Shown here piece after piece: positions 7,815-17,640 of a DNA stretch of 64,000 nucleotides. The notes under the pieces were generated by a model. It was given only the letters and a program-made list of their open reading frames with translations. It was not told the origin of the DNA and did no database searches. The position numbers and the translations under genes were made by a program. The stretch comes from Paenibacillus sp. HW567 (GTDB lineage: Bacteria; Bacillota; Bacilli; Paenibacillales; Paenibacillaceae), in assembly GCF_000374185.1 (NCBI RefSeq), contig NZ_KB910518.1, forward strand, positions 4,574,530 to 4,638,529, given 5' to 3'. Positions within the stretch are counted from its first letter, which is position 1. The number at the start of each line of letters is the position of its first letter.

Positions 7815-10800
7815 TTACTTCAGTTGATACAGTCTGTAGATCAGAGCGGCTGCTTCTGCTTTGGTTGCCGTTTGTGCCGGACGGAACGTACCGTCCTCAA
7901 AACCTCCAAACAGCTTCGTGCTCTTGGTCAAAGCAACGCCTGCTGCTGCCCACTTGGCAATTTTACCGCCATCGGTGAAGGCTGCGTTCACGTTCCCGGG
8001 ATCGGCAACGTTCTTCGCTCCGTTATAGAGAGTAAGGGCGCGTGCCAGCATCGTGGCAATCTCCTGACGGGTAATTGTAGCCGCAGGGTCGAAAACCGAA
8101 GCGGATTTGCCTGTGATAATTCCTGCTGCATACGCAGCGGCAATTTCATTGTAGCCGGAGCTCCCAGCCGCGATATCTTTGAATGGCAGGGTCAGTCCCG
8201 AGCCATCCAGACCGTAGGCTCTGGAAATCCAGGCAGCAAACTGTGCACGGGTTACCTTGTCCGAAGGATTAAACTTCCCGGTTTGATCTACAATCCCTTT
8301 GGTCAACAGGTAGTTGATTTCCTTCACAGCCCAGTGGTTCTGCGCTACATCCGTGAAGGTTCCTGTTCCGAGCATTACAGTATAACGGCTGAAGTGTCCT
8401 CGCGGCGCACTCACGGTCTGGGTAACCGGATCATATTTGCCGCCAACCGCTTCCCAGGTCAGGCTTGTCTCATTCAGCACATAAACCGTGAGATTCTCAA
8501 GATTCGCTGCTGTGTATTTCGATGTATCAATTGCGGAGACATCGAAGGTCACGTTGATTGGTTTCTCGAAGCTTTTAACGGCTTTATCTCCTACCGTTGC
8601 ACTGAATTCCATCACCGGCAGAGTAGCCAGCGGCTCCGCCTGGCTTGGCTTGCCGATCACGGCATTCTCTACTACTTCCGCCGCAAGAGTAATCTTCTGC
8701 CCGGCTTCCACAGGGCCGAATGTGTCCGGCTCAATGGTAAATGCCGTTTTACCCATCTGCAGCTTGAGTCCATCGACGCCATTGTTTTGGATCATTGTCA
8801 GAATCTCCGATGGGAGCGAGGTGTTCAGCTTGTTCACGCCTGCACCGACCGGAGGAATCTCTACAGTCAAGGAAACTTTGAGTTCACTGGCCAGACCCGC
8901 ACCGAGCTTGGAGGTCAGCTCCTCCGATACAGCAGCCAGAGCTTTCTTGGAGGCTTCAATCTGTTTGCTGACCAAATCTTCTGTCAATTGCGAGGAGACG
9001 GAGTTCCCTTCTACGCTCACATTTTCCTTGGCAATCGTTACTTCGCCCGCTTTGTTCAGGGCTGCCTGGCTGGATGACACCACACCATTCTTGATTTGCT
9101 GGATATCCGCCGCAGCGACGCCCTGTGCGTTGTTCAACACTGCTGCCGCATTCTGTATCAGCGTCTGTGCAAAGGCAACGGCCTTCTCGCCGCTGTCCAG
9201 ATGATTCAGCACATAAGGAGCACTGCCTACAAGCTCATTGATGGAGCTGACGATCTTCTGCTTCTCAGCCGGATCTTGAATGGTTGCGAGCAATTGGGCG
9301 GCGCTGTCCAAGGCTTGGGACAGGCTCTTGCTGTTCTTCTCAGCTTCTTGAGGCGTTGTTACGGATTTGAGCGAATTAGCAATGCTGCTCAGTGCGCTCT
9401 GAGCTGCCGCCGCCCGTTCTGCCGGTGTTCCGGCTGTACTCTTCACCAAATCCTGAAGCTTGGTGTTCTGTTCATTTACGCTTGCATTCGGCGCCGGGGT
9501 TGGTGTTGGAGCCGTAACTGTACCGCTGCCCGGGCCATCGCTGCCGCTGCCTGGGTTCGTTCCGTTTCCGGGATTCGTTCCGTTTCCAGGTGTACTTCCG
9601 CCATGATCCAAATCTTCACCCGGAGGAGTGGTTCCCGGATCTACTACTGTACCCTCTTTCGTTTCCAATACGAATTTCTTGTTCAGGGTATAACTCTGTC
9701 CATTGATAGTAATGTTTGCTTTAATTACATAACTTCCGTCCTTCAACATTACGGAGGCATTCATTGGATAGCTTAATGAGCTTCCTTCATACAGCTTGTT
9801 CCCCGCTTCATCTTCAATGATGTAAGAACCGGCCTCCGGATTAATCGTGGTATGACCGCTGGATGAACCATAGCTGGTAACCAGGATTCTTGGTTTGGAC
9901 AGTTGGCCGATTGCATTGCCTGCTGTATCAACCAATCCAACCTTCAGCCAGTTGTAGGAGCTGCTGCGGACCAATTTTCCATTCTTCAGCCCAACGATAT
10001 CCAGTCCGGCAATTGCACCGGGACTCAGCTCGGTGAATGTTCCTGCTGTAAGCGTATTTCCTGTTAAGCGGATATTATATTGGTATTCCAGGCTGCCGAT
10101 CATCTGGTCCAAATTCACAATAACTTCGCCAGGCGTCAACTGAACCTGTGTTGCATCGTAAGCATAACCTCTAAGCTTCGATTGATCTGCTGTAATGTAA
10201 TCCACAGTGTAGATGCTTCCTGATTCCGGTGCAACCACCGTAGCCAGATCGCTAGCGGAATCATTATAGATCCAAGTATTATCCCCTGCGGCAACCACTA
10301 CATTATCACGATAAATAAAAGTGTCTCCGTTCGTATGGGCCAATACGCTGTAGGTGCCCTCAGTAGCGTAGAAATAGTTCTCGTCACTTTTGTTACTGTC
10401 AATTACGTAAGGAACATAATCCACGCCGGACAAGCCTTTACGGATAAGAGATAACTCCTCCATATACTCTGTAAGATTGACTTTGCTTACCTCTTGGAGA
10501 GCATTTCTTGCATCAAGCACCAGTGAATATTCCTTGCCCGGCGCTGTTTGCACGGAACCGTACATGTAGTATCCGTATTTGGATTCAACTCCCATGTTGC
10601 TGCGGTTATAACGCATGAAGTCTACACCGACAACCGAAGGTGCTTCTACAATCAGAAAAGCCTGCTGATCGTCAATGTTGATATACTGGGATTGATCAAT
10701 AGTAGTGCCGTCGCTTTTCTTGATTCTAGCCTGCACGTAGGCGTAATCCAGCGGCACCCCGCCGGCATACTCTCCTTCCGGCTTATCCAGCCCGCGGACC

Positions 10801-13058
10801 CGTATTACAGATTGCAATTTTGGATCAATAACGGCAACCGATACTGTTTTGGACAGGTAGTCGGATTTTTCGAAGAGAAATTCTCCGAGATAGGAGCTTT
10901 CGCTGGCCGGGAGCGTGAACTGCCCCTCCGCATCGGTCACTCCCACTTCTTTGCCATAACGTGTAATTTTCACGCCCGGCAGAGCTTTGCCTACAGCCCC
11001 AGTTGTATGTTCACGTACGGTGAAGGTAATCTTTCCGGCCTGATCAACTGTTAGATAAGGTTTGTTCACCAAGTCAACCAGCTTACCGGCTTTATCGCGG
11101 ATTTCCACTTCCAGCTCTTGCTTCGGTAAAACCCGCAGCTCGGCTTCAGCAAGAACCTCGCCCTTCACATATCCGCCAGTCTGATAGACGTAAGGGAGGA
11201 ATTGGACTTTATAGTCTCCAGACTTCGCAGGTTTCCATTCCCGTTTGTCGACGCGTTTGAGGAGGCCATCCTTTTCTTCAGTTGTCCAATACAGCGAGTT
11301 CTCTTCAACGATAGCTCCGTCTGCATCCAGAATCTGAAGTCTGTAGTTGCCGTTCAAATCAACAGCATTCTGATTCTCGTCGGACATAACCACGCGCAAT
11401 TCCACATTCTCGCCCAGAACGATCTGGTTGCGGATTTCATCCTGAGCATAATAATTGGAGCCCAGCACTTTCAGAATAATCTGCGAATTGTAGCTGCTTC
11501 CAGCCTTAAGGGAATACTCATTGTCTGTCGGGGTGAAGAAGGATTTCAGAACAACCTGATTCGTGTAGCTGCTGTTGCCCGCATTTCCGACTGTTGTTGT
11601 CGCGGTCAGGCGGTGAATTTCTTCCCCTTTGTGAACGTACAAGGTAGAATCTGCCGACGGCACAGATACGCTGGCCTGGTTGTAGTTCAATTTGTTATTT
11701 AAAAAGGATACCTTTACCTGCCCTTGACCTTGTCCGCGATCCGGCACCTGAAGCTTCAGTGCACTAAAGTCCTCAGACTTGGCTGCATATTCTATGGTAT
11801 TAACCGATTCATCCGGCTTTACTTGATGATGCAAAACAACCCTGCCGCTAGTCCCAGGAATGGCTGCAACGGCAGCGATATCATATTCCAGGCCTTTCTT
11901 AACGTAGATAACATTTGCAGCTATGTCCTGGAAAATATTTGAGCTGCTGTGCTGTTTATAGTGATTATTTGTGGTAATAGAAATAGATTTCACCTCTAAA
12001 GGCGATCCATCCCAAGAGTACTGAAGGTTCAGGCGGCTGTAATCACTGCCATTCTGGATAATAGCAAGATGGCTTCCGTCTACAGCGGAATAAAGCGCCG
12101 ATTGGCTCGTATGGAACATATATGATTCATTGTTCACAGCTTTAATAAGTGTTTTGTAATCGCCCGACACTCCGGCTGTTTTTAGCACCAGAACATCCAG
12201 TCCAGACACACCAATTCTTTGAACAATGCCATTTGGCGAGCTCATATTGTCATAGCTCTGGCGCATCAGATTACCTTCCTTATCAAGGTAACGGATAGCT
12301 GCTGTATACGTCCCTGCCTGCTGCTTGTCCGTAATATACAGAGGCGTGACTTCATAGTTATCCGTTCCTGACTTGACGGAAAGGATCAGTACAGAATCAA
12401 CCAATGGGAAATTCGCTTTGCCGACCAGTTCAATCTGACCCGATGTATCGGTGACAAAGCTATTATAATATTTAGCATACGCCCGTACTTCAATTCTCTC
12501 GTTTGCCAGCGGCACCCCATTGCTTAAGAACGAGACTCTAATGCTCTTATCATCACTGCGGACTTCCCCGGCAGCGGCTTCCACGTATGTATCCGAATCT
12601 TTTGCTATACGTTCTACGACAACTTGAATTTTTGTTGAAGCAGGAACTTTAATGCTCTGGGGATCTGTAACAACCTTCCCCGTCTGTCCCTGATACTCTG
12701 CCTGCAAAGTGTATTCTTCCCCTGCTTTCAGCCCCTCAAAAGACATGTTGGAATAATAAACCGAGTACACTGAATCTGCCGCAGTCAGACGTTCTGCCTG
12801 GTTTTTCCACTTCGTCTGACTGGCTACTTCATTCCCATCCTTAAGAAGTGAGAACTTTACTGAATTAAGTGTCTTATAATCTCCATAGGTAACATCCAGC
12901 ACACTGTTCACGGAGATCTTTTGATTACCGTCCAGCGTCTTCTCGGAGGACACCACCCCCGCTTTCAAGGATGCCGCCGATACCTCCAGCACACCCATAA
13001 AGGACAACATGAAAACCAGCAATAACGAAACTGTACTTCTCAACCTTTTTGAATACAT
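7815..13058 (-). CDS. Giant S-layer homology (SLH) domain surface protein
   Basis: This 1747-residue secreted protein is anchored to the cell wall by three C-terminal SLH modules (about residues 1562-1605, 1622-1672 and 1685-1745), which bind pyruvylated secondary wall polymer. A signal peptide covers residues 1-29 with AxA-like cleavage at VSAAS. The long N-terminal region (30-1130) is beta-rich with recurring Ig-like or carboxypeptidase-regulatory-like stretches, for example near 690-720. A Gly/Asn/Pro/Thr-rich linker lies at 1133-1195, followed by an Ala-rich helical segment (1195-1330) and a beta region with a 'V-Y-V-L-N-E' block before the SLH modules. It has its own terminator and no partner genes. 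No catalytic motif is visible; structural, adhesive or polymer-binding roles are possible. Confidence 0.9.
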   Translation of the reverse strand: MYSKRLRSTVSLLLVFMLSFMGVLEVSAASLKAGVVSSEKTLDGNQKISVNSVLDVTYGDYKTLNSVKFSLLKDGNEVASQTKWKNQAERLTAADSVYSVYYSNMSFEGLKAGEEYTLQAEYQGQTGKVVTDPQSIKVPASTKIQVVVERIAKDSDTYVEAAAGEVRSDDKSIRVSFLSNGVPLANERIEVRAYAKYYNSFVTDTSGQIELVGKANFPLVDSVLILSVKSGTDNYEVTPLYITDKQQAGTYTAAIRYLDKEGNLMRQSYDNMSSPNGIVQRIGVSGLDVLVLKTAGVSGDYKTLIKAVNNESYMFHTSQSALYSAVDGSHLAIIQNGSDYSRLNLQYSWDGSPLEVKSISITTNNHYKQHSSSNIFQDIAANVIYVKKGLEYDIAAVAAIPGTSGRVVLHHQVKPDESVNTIEYAAKSEDFSALKLQVPDRGQGQGQVKVSFLNNKLNYNQASVSVPSADSTLYVHKGEEIHRLTATTTVGNAGNSSYTNQVVLKSFFTPTDNEYSLKAGSSYNSQIILKVLGSNYYAQDEIRNQIVLGENVELRVVMSDENQNAVDLNGNYRLQILDADGAIVEENSLYWTTEEKDGLLKRVDKREWKPAKSGDYKVQFLPYVYQTGGYVKGEVLAEAELRVLPKQELEVEIRDKAGKLVDLVNKPYLTVDQAGKITFTVREHTTGAVGKALPGVKITRYGKEVGVTDAEGQFTLPASESSYLGEFLFEKSDYLSKTVSVAVIDPKLQSVIRVRGLDKPEGEYAGGVPLDYAYVQARIKKSDGTTIDQSQYINIDDQQAFLIVEAPSVVGVDFMRYNRSNMGVESKYGYYMYGSVQTAPGKEYSLVLDARNALQEVSKVNLTEYMEELSLIRKGLSGVDYVPYVIDSNKSDENYFYATEGTYSVLAHTNGDTFIYRDNVVVAAGDNTWIYNDSASDLATVVAPESGSIYTVDYITADQSKLRGYAYDATQVQLTPGEVIVNLDQMIGSLEYQYNIRLTGNTLTAGTFTELSPGAIAGLDIVGLKNGKLVRSSSYNWLKVGLVDTAGNAIGQLSKPRILVTSYGSSSGHTTINPEAGSYIIEDEAGNKLYEGSSLSYPMNASVMLKDGSYVIKANITINGQSYTLNKKFVLETKEGTVVDPGTTPPGEDLDHGGSTPGNGTNPGNGTNPGSGSDGPGSGTVTAPTPTPAPNASVNEQNTKLQDLVKSTAGTPAERAAAAQSALSSIANSLKSVTTPQEAEKNSKSLSQALDSAAQLLATIQDPAEKQKIVSSINELVGSAPYVLNHLDSGEKAVAFAQTLIQNAAAVLNNAQGVAAADIQQIKNGVVSSSQAALNKAGEVTIAKENVSVEGNSVSSQLTEDLVSKQIEASKKALAAVSEELTSKLGAGLASELKVSLTVEIPPVGAGVNKLNTSLPSEILTMIQNNGVDGLKLQMGKTAFTIEPDTFGPVEAGQKITLAAEVVENAVIGKPSQAEPLATLPVMEFSATVGDKAVKSFEKPINVTFDVSAIDTSKYTAANLENLTVYVLNETSLTWEAVGGKYDPVTQTVSAPRGHFSRYTVMLGTGTFTDVAQNHWAVKEINYLLTKGIVDQTGKFNPSDKVTRAQFAAWISRAYGLDGSGLTLPFKDIAAGSSGYNEIAAAYAAGIITGKSASVFDPAATITRQEIATMLARALTLYNGAKNVADPGNVNAAFTDGGKIAKWAAAGVALTKSTKLFGGFEDGTFRPAQTATKAEAAALIYRLYQLK

Positions 13059-13454
13059 AGCTGTCTCCTTTTCCTCATGATAGTATTATTCTACCCATGA
13101 CTTTTCCCCCAGCAGAATTGTCAAATTTAGATAGACATAGTGGAATCCTACCCAAGGACCTAGTTGATGTCAATCAATTCCTGTAATAAAATCTCATATT
13201 TTATCGTAAAAAAAGATATTTTGTTACAATTCGCCAGTATCCCCAGAATAAAGGTAGGACTTCAGTTGTAGGACTTCATAAACATGCAAATAAGTGCATG
13301 ATTTTATCTAAATTGTACGCAGGTCAGATTCAGCAGCATCGGAGGGCAGAGCCCAACCGGCAGCTTCCCGCTGCCTGTACGTGCACCCTGCCGGGTTATG
13401 ATCTATAATGAAAACGTTGCTTTGTAACGTGAATCCGAAAGGGGAATTACTGAA
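13059..13454. other. AT-rich divergent intergenic region
   Basis: This 396-base gap separates the leftward SLH gene and the rightward peptidase gene. It holds a tandem direct repeat GTAGGACTTCA (13254-13264 and 13268-13278), a 6-bp inverted repeat CATGCA/TGCATG (13283-13300), and a TATAAT (13404-13409) suitable as the -10 of the peptidase promoter. No gene is seen. Confidence 0.5.
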
Positions 13455-14549
13455 ATGAATGAAGCTTTATCCACCTTGGAGCAAGGAATGGCGGGCGGGG
13501 GCCTGGATGCGCTGCTCGTCACCGATCCGAAGCATGTGTATTATTTGACCGGGTTCGCCAGCAATCCGCATGAGCGTTTTCTGGGACTGCTGCTGATTCG
13601 CGGCGAGGAGCCGGTATTGATTGTTCCGGCGCTGGACGCTGAAGCGGCACATGCCGCCTCAGAGGTAACCAAGATTCTGACGCACAGCGATACGGACAAT
13701 CCTTACGAGCTGCTAAAAGCTTGTTTCGGCGGCACGAAGCCGGGAACGATTGGCATTGAGAAGGAGCATTTCTCCGTGAGCCGCTACGAGCAACTGGCGG
13801 CGGCGGTTCCTGCAGAGAGCTTCAATGATATCGGCCATCTGCTGCGGGCCATGCGCGCCAAGAAGACACCAGAAGAAGTCAGCCGGATGAAGCATGCCGC
13901 CGAGCTGGTGGAGGAGGTTCTCCGCCGCGGGCTTACGCATGTCAAAGCTGGGGTAACCGAAATCGAGCTGGTCGCCGAGCTGGAATATCTGATGAAAAAG
14001 GTCGGAGCCGCCGGCCCCTCCTTCGACACTATGGTGCTCTCCGGTCCGAAAACTGCCCTGCCGCACGGTGTGCCGGGTGACCGCATTATCCAGCCGGGAG
14101 ATTTCCTGATGTTCGATCTGGGCGTATATGCCGCAGGTTATGCCTCCGACATTACCCGCACCTTCGCCGTAGAAGAAGCGGACCCCAAGCTGGCCGAAAT
14201 CTACCATACGGTACTTGCTGCCAATGAAGCCGGCATTGCCGCTTCCCGGGCGGGGGCAACGTTCGGCTCTGTAGACCGCGCAGCGCGGGAAGTTATTGAA
14301 GCTGCCGGCTACGGCGCTTATTTCATGCACCGGGTCGGACACGGCCTTGGCATGGACACGCATGAGTACCCTTCTCTTCACGGGTTGAATGAGGACATCA
14401 TCGAGAACGGCAATGTATTTACCATAGAGCCGGGAATTTATGTGCCGAATCTCGGCGGAGTGCGTATCGAAGATGACGTATTCATTACGGCTGAAGGCCC
14501 GCAGACGCTGACAAGCTTTCCGAAAGAGCTGACGGTATTGCATTTATAG
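13455..14549 (+). CDS. Xaa-Pro peptidase, M24 family
   Basis: A 364-residue cytosolic metallopeptidase of the pita-bread fold (aminopeptidase P / prolidase, similar to B. subtilis YkvY/YqhT). It removes or splits N-terminal residues before proline. An N-terminal creatinase-like domain occupies about 1-130 and the catalytic domain 135-360. Visible metal ligands are the two aspartates in MFDLGVYAAGYASDITRTF near 217-233, the histidine in HRVGHGLGMDTHEYP near 295, and the glutamates in FTIEPGIY and GVRIEDD near 325-340. AAAGGGG precedes the ATG. It is a single-gene unit ending at a strong bidirectional terminator. Confidence 0.92.
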   Translation: MNEALSTLEQGMAGGGLDALLVTDPKHVYYLTGFASNPHERFLGLLLIRGEEPVLIVPALDAEAAHAASEVTKILTHSDTDNPYELLKACFGGTKPGTIGIEKEHFSVSRYEQLAAAVPAESFNDIGHLLRAMRAKKTPEEVSRMKHAAELVEEVLRRGLTHVKAGVTEIELVAELEYLMKKVGAAGPSFDTMVLSGPKTALPHGVPGDRIIQPGDFLMFDLGVYAAGYASDITRTFAVEEADPKLAEIYHTVLAANEAGIAASRAGATFGSVDRAAREVIEAAGYGAYFMHRVGHGLGMDTHEYPSLHGLNEDIIENGNVFTIEPGIYVPNLGGVRIEDDVFITAEGPQTLTSFPKELTVLHL

Positions 14550-14611
14550 GCGGGGCTAAGTAACCGACAGTTTTACATAAGCTGCCTTTGCCTTTATAAC
14601 TTGTCTGTATC

Positions 14612-14667
14612 ACACACAAAAAGCAGCAGCCTGCCCCTGCCGGGGCGGACTGCTGCTTTTTGTGTGT
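14612..14667. terminator. Bidirectional rho-independent terminator
   Basis: An 18-bp perfect inverted repeat (14612-14629 and 14650-14667), containing A5 and T5 tracts, lies between the convergent peptidase and queuosine-precursor transporter genes. The loop can form a second small GC hairpin. Confidence 0.92.
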
Positions 14668-14669
14668 TT

Positions 14670-15401
14670 TTACATAGGTGTAACGCTATGATGATCCGAA
14701 GCTTGCTGAGCCTTCTGTTCATCCTCCGCAAACCGGAAGGAGCGGGCCAGATACAGAATCGGCGTTGCGGCCCCGGTCAAGAGGAATTTCACGATATAGG
14801 TGGTCAGCAGAATCTCCGTCCATACCCGCAAATCGTAGGTTCCGGCAAACGCAATGGTGCAGAAAATCAGCGTATCCACAAAAGAGCTGACCATCGTGCT
14901 GCCATTGGAGCGAATCCACATCTGGCGCGGACTTCCATAGTAACCCCGAATCCAGGCGTACAGACGTACGTCGAGAAACTGGCTGACAAAATAAGCGGTA
15001 AGGCTGCCCAGCGCAAGCCGAGGCATCAGACCGAAAATGGTCTGCAGCGAGGATTGGGCGATATCCGTTTCCTGCGGCTCGAACTTCAGCACCATCTGCA
15101 TGATCACTGTAGTCATCAGCAGAGTGAAAAAACCAAACCATACCGCATTCCGCGCCTCTGCACGCCCGTATTTCTCATTCAGCAAATCACTGGTCATATA
15201 CAGCGTGACGTACATCGTATTGCCCAGTGTCATAACGATATCCAACGGCAGGGCGATTGTTTTGGCTACCTGAATGTTGGCGATAACCGTTGCAACGCCG
15301 ACCCAGGCGTACAGCCCTTTTTTACCGAACAGCCGGTAGCAGAGCAAATAGAAACCAAAATTGACCACAACAAATAAAATACCCCAAAGCAAATTGAACA
15401 T
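14670..15401 (-). CDS. yhhQ: Queuosine precursor transporter, VUT/YhhQ family (DUF165)
   Basis: This 243-residue integral membrane protein has about six hydrophobic segments (near 3-20, 28-48, 55-72, 90-110, 125-145 and 195-215) and the family block N-T-M-Y-V-T-L-Y-x-x-S-D-L-L-N-E-K-Y-G-R. VUT proteins import 7-deazaguanine precursors (preQ0/preQ1) for queuosine modification of tRNA. The function is strongly supported by a preQ1-type riboswitch directly before the gene. The start is either ATG 15401 or GTG 15410; the GGGGG binding site is 12 bases from the ATG but only 3 from the GTG. Confidence 0.9.
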   Translation of the reverse strand: MFNLLWGILFVVVNFGFYLLCYRLFGKKGLYAWVGVATVIANIQVAKTIALPLDIVMTLGNTMYVTLYMTSDLLNEKYGRAEARNAVWFGFFTLLMTTVIMQMVLKFEPQETDIAQSSLQTIFGLMPRLALGSLTAYFVSQFLDVRLYAWIRGYYGSPRQMWIRSNGSTMVSSFVDTLIFCTIAFAGTYDLRVWTEILLTTYIVKFLLTGAATPILYLARSFRFAEDEQKAQQASDHHSVTPM

Positions 15402-15413
15402 GTATTTCACAAT

Positions 15414-15455
15414 CCCCCTAGTTTTGTTTACGCGGGATGGTTACGAACCGCGGCG
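15414..15455 (-). promoter_or_regulatory. PreQ1-I riboswitch
   Basis: On the minus strand a short stem CGCGG/CCGCG (15452-15448 with 15435-15431) encloses the conserved loop TTCGTAACCAT. It is followed by the A-rich tail TAAACAAAACTAGG that runs into the GGGGG ribosome binding site. Stem, TTC loop start and A-rich CTAGG tail are the hallmarks of class I preQ1 aptamers. Because the tail merges with the binding site, ligand binding should block translation of the downstream VUT transporter. Confidence 0.85.
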
Positions 15456-15785
15456 TTCAGGTGTTTGGACCAAAACATTACTACTCTACCACAAGAGAAG
15501 CTAACATGCTATGAAAATTTCAATTTTCAAGAATATATGACATGATCTTATTTTTTCGCAAAACAGGTAAAGTATTCGTCAATTCTTCATTTTTTTCTGA
15601 AAATTCTGCGCTATTAATTAAATTTTCACTATTCAACCGGGGGTTAATTCTATAGAATAGTTATCAGTCACATTCCCGGAACAATAGCTTGATATATGAC
15701 CTACACCCTTGGAGTATATTGCTGCTTGCCTGGCATATAAGCACTGGCATGGGAGAATGCATTCAATGATAAAGGAGAGAATGAT
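15456..15785. other. AT-rich intergenic region before the chemoreceptor gene
   Basis: The stretch between the preQ1 riboswitch and the chemoreceptor is AT-rich and has no gene. A 12-bp perfect palindrome, ATTCTATAGAAT (15647-15658), is the only notable element. A sigma-D promoter was looked for and not convincingly found. Confidence 0.4.
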
Positions 15786-17474
15786 ATGCTTCAATTCAAG
15801 AAATCAATCAGCCGTAAATTTACGCTTTTGCTGTTCGTCGTTCTGTTGCTGTCGTCTACTTTACTGAGTACCAGCTTTTATTTCATCTCCGTCAATACGA
15901 TCAACAGCTACGTAATGCCGCAGATCAACAAGATTCTGACTGCCGCAGCCCAGGATATCTATAAAAATATGAATGCGACGCGCGCCCAGCAGACGCTGGG
16001 CAAAAACGAACAGTCAAGAACCACGCTCGAATCCTATTTTCAGGATAAAAGAAAACAGCATGATGTAGAGACAATCTTCCTCATTAATCTGCAGGAAGGC
16101 AAAGCTACCGTGCTTGCCGCAGATCAAGGAGCACAGCTCAAGGCCGACGAGAGCATTGAAGCACAGCCTGCCATGGTGCAAGCCTCCAAGGGCAGGGCCG
16201 GTTTGAGCGAAATTTATAATGACAGTCATGGCGTACATAAGACCGCGTATGTTGGAGTTCCCGGCTCAACGATGGTCATCGGAGTTAGTTCGGATGTCGG
16301 TTTTGTCGAAGATAAAATGAAAAGCATTCTCTGGACCAGTGCCGGAATTACAGTGCTCGTGCTGGTGGTGGGTCTGAGCGCAGCCATGCTGATGAGCCGC
16401 AGGATTACCCGCCCGCTTACACAGCTCGCAGCTTACAGCAACAAGCTGGCCGAAGGCGATTTCACCCAGCAGCTTGAGATCAAGGGCAGTGACGAAGTCG
16501 GACAGCTCGCAGAGAGCTTCCGGACCATGAGCCAGCGGCTTAAGGAAATGATCAGCCATGTTCTGGATACCTCCAGCGTCGTGGTTGCGGATTCCAATGA
16601 TCTGAAGGAGCGTACCGATATTCTGAACGAGATGGCCGAGCAGTCCACCTTATCGGTTGTGGAAATCGGCAGAGGCAGCACCTCCATTGCCAACAGTGCC
16701 CAGGATAATTCCCGGGCAATGGATGAAATCAACATCGGCATCCAGCATATCGCTTCGGCGGCTGGAGAAGTCACCGAGCAGATCAGTGAAGCCTCCGAAG
16801 AAGCTAGCGGCGGCAATGAAATTGCGCAAAGCGCTGTAGATCAAATGCGCCAGGTGCAGCAAGCTTCAGTGAAATCAGTGGAGCAGTTCCGGATTATGAA
16901 TGAACGCTCCCTGCAAATCGGTGAGGTTGTTCAGGGAATCACAGAAATTACGAAGCAGATTCAAATGCTCTCGCTTAACGCTTCCATCGAAGCGGCACGC
17001 GCCGGTGAGCATGGCCGCGGCTTCGCTGTAGTTGCCGGAGAGGTCCGCAAGCTGTCCGAGCAATCCAAGGAATCCAATGAGCAGATCCGTGAATTCCTGC
17101 TTAGCCTGCAGGAGGACATGAACCGCTCGGTCGAAGAGATGAACCACGTGAACTCGGAGGTTGCTTCGGGAGTCGATAAAGCGGCGGAAGCCGGAAATGC
17201 CTTTGGTCATCTGCTTGTGCTTATTCAGAGCATCAATCACAGCATTCAGTCCGTATCCGCTGCTACACAGCAAATCTCGGCCGGAACCGAGGAGGTCAGC
17301 GCCTCAGTGGAAGAAACCGCCCAGATTACTGCGAAGTCGCAGGAGAATGCAGATACGCTTACCGGCAACTCCTCACGCCAGCGTCAGGAACTGGAAGTCC
17401 ATGCCCGGACTGTAGAGCATCTGTATGAGCAGGCTGTGAAGCTGCAGAAGGCTGTGCAGCAGTTCAAGATTTAA
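15786..17474 (+). CDS. Methyl-accepting chemotaxis protein
   Basis: A 562-residue membrane chemoreceptor. Transmembrane segment 1 is at about 12-34, an extracytoplasmic Cache-like sensor at 35-178, transmembrane segment 2 at 181-203, a HAMP domain at 204-258 and the cytoplasmic signalling coiled coil from 260 to the end. The highly conserved hairpin tip, with LNASIEAARAGEHGRGFAVV, lies near 397-416 and contacts CheA and CheW. Glu/Gln-rich methylation helices flank it. The ligand is unknown. AAAGGAGA precedes the ATG and a strong terminator follows, so it is monocistronic. Confidence 0.93.
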   Translation: MLQFKKSISRKFTLLLFVVLLLSSTLLSTSFYFISVNTINSYVMPQINKILTAAAQDIYKNMNATRAQQTLGKNEQSRTTLESYFQDKRKQHDVETIFLINLQEGKATVLAADQGAQLKADESIEAQPAMVQASKGRAGLSEIYNDSHGVHKTAYVGVPGSTMVIGVSSDVGFVEDKMKSILWTSAGITVLVLVVGLSAAMLMSRRITRPLTQLAAYSNKLAEGDFTQQLEIKGSDEVGQLAESFRTMSQRLKEMISHVLDTSSVVVADSNDLKERTDILNEMAEQSTLSVVEIGRGSTSIANSAQDNSRAMDEINIGIQHIASAAGEVTEQISEASEEASGGNEIAQSAVDQMRQVQQASVKSVEQFRIMNERSLQIGEVVQGITEITKQIQMLSLNASIEAARAGEHGRGFAVVAGEVRKLSEQSKESNEQIREFLLSLQEDMNRSVEEMNHVNSEVASGVDKAAEAGNAFGHLLVLIQSINHSIQSVSAATQQISAGTEEVSASVEETAQITAKSQENADTLTGNSSRQRQELEVHARTVEHLYEQAVKLQKAVQQFKI

Positions 17475-17499
17475 CCGGCGCGAATACGCTGCTCAAGCA

Positions 17500-17541
17500 A
17501 AAACGGGTGCCGTTCCTGATGAAGGACGGCACCCGTTTTTT
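17500..17541 (+). terminator. Rho-independent terminator of the chemoreceptor gene
   Basis: A 14-bp perfect stem (17500-17513 and 17526-17539) with a T6 tract at the 3' end. Confidence 0.9.
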
Positions 17542-17603
17542 GTAGTTGCATCAGTCAAGCCGCTGTCCAGCACCCTGAGGATACAATTGCGGCGGAAAAC
17601 CGC

Positions 17604-17633
17604 AGCGGCAGCGGAGCCAAAGAGTCTGCCGCT
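17604..17633 (-). terminator. Weak terminator-like hairpin after ynfA
   Basis: Eight-bp stem AGCGGCAG/CTGCCGCT followed by GCGGTTTT on the minus strand, immediately after the leftward ynfA gene. Confidence 0.4.
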
Positions 17634-17640
17634 TTGCTGC

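Noticed and set aside
7800..9077. 425-codon open frame on the plus strand inside the SLH gene
   Set aside because: Antisense to the SLH modules, which are unmistakable; the translation has no family features.
15601..15700. Sigma-D promoter for the chemoreceptor
   Set aside because: TAAA followed at 14 bases by CCGGGGG fits only part of the consensus (CCGATAT).
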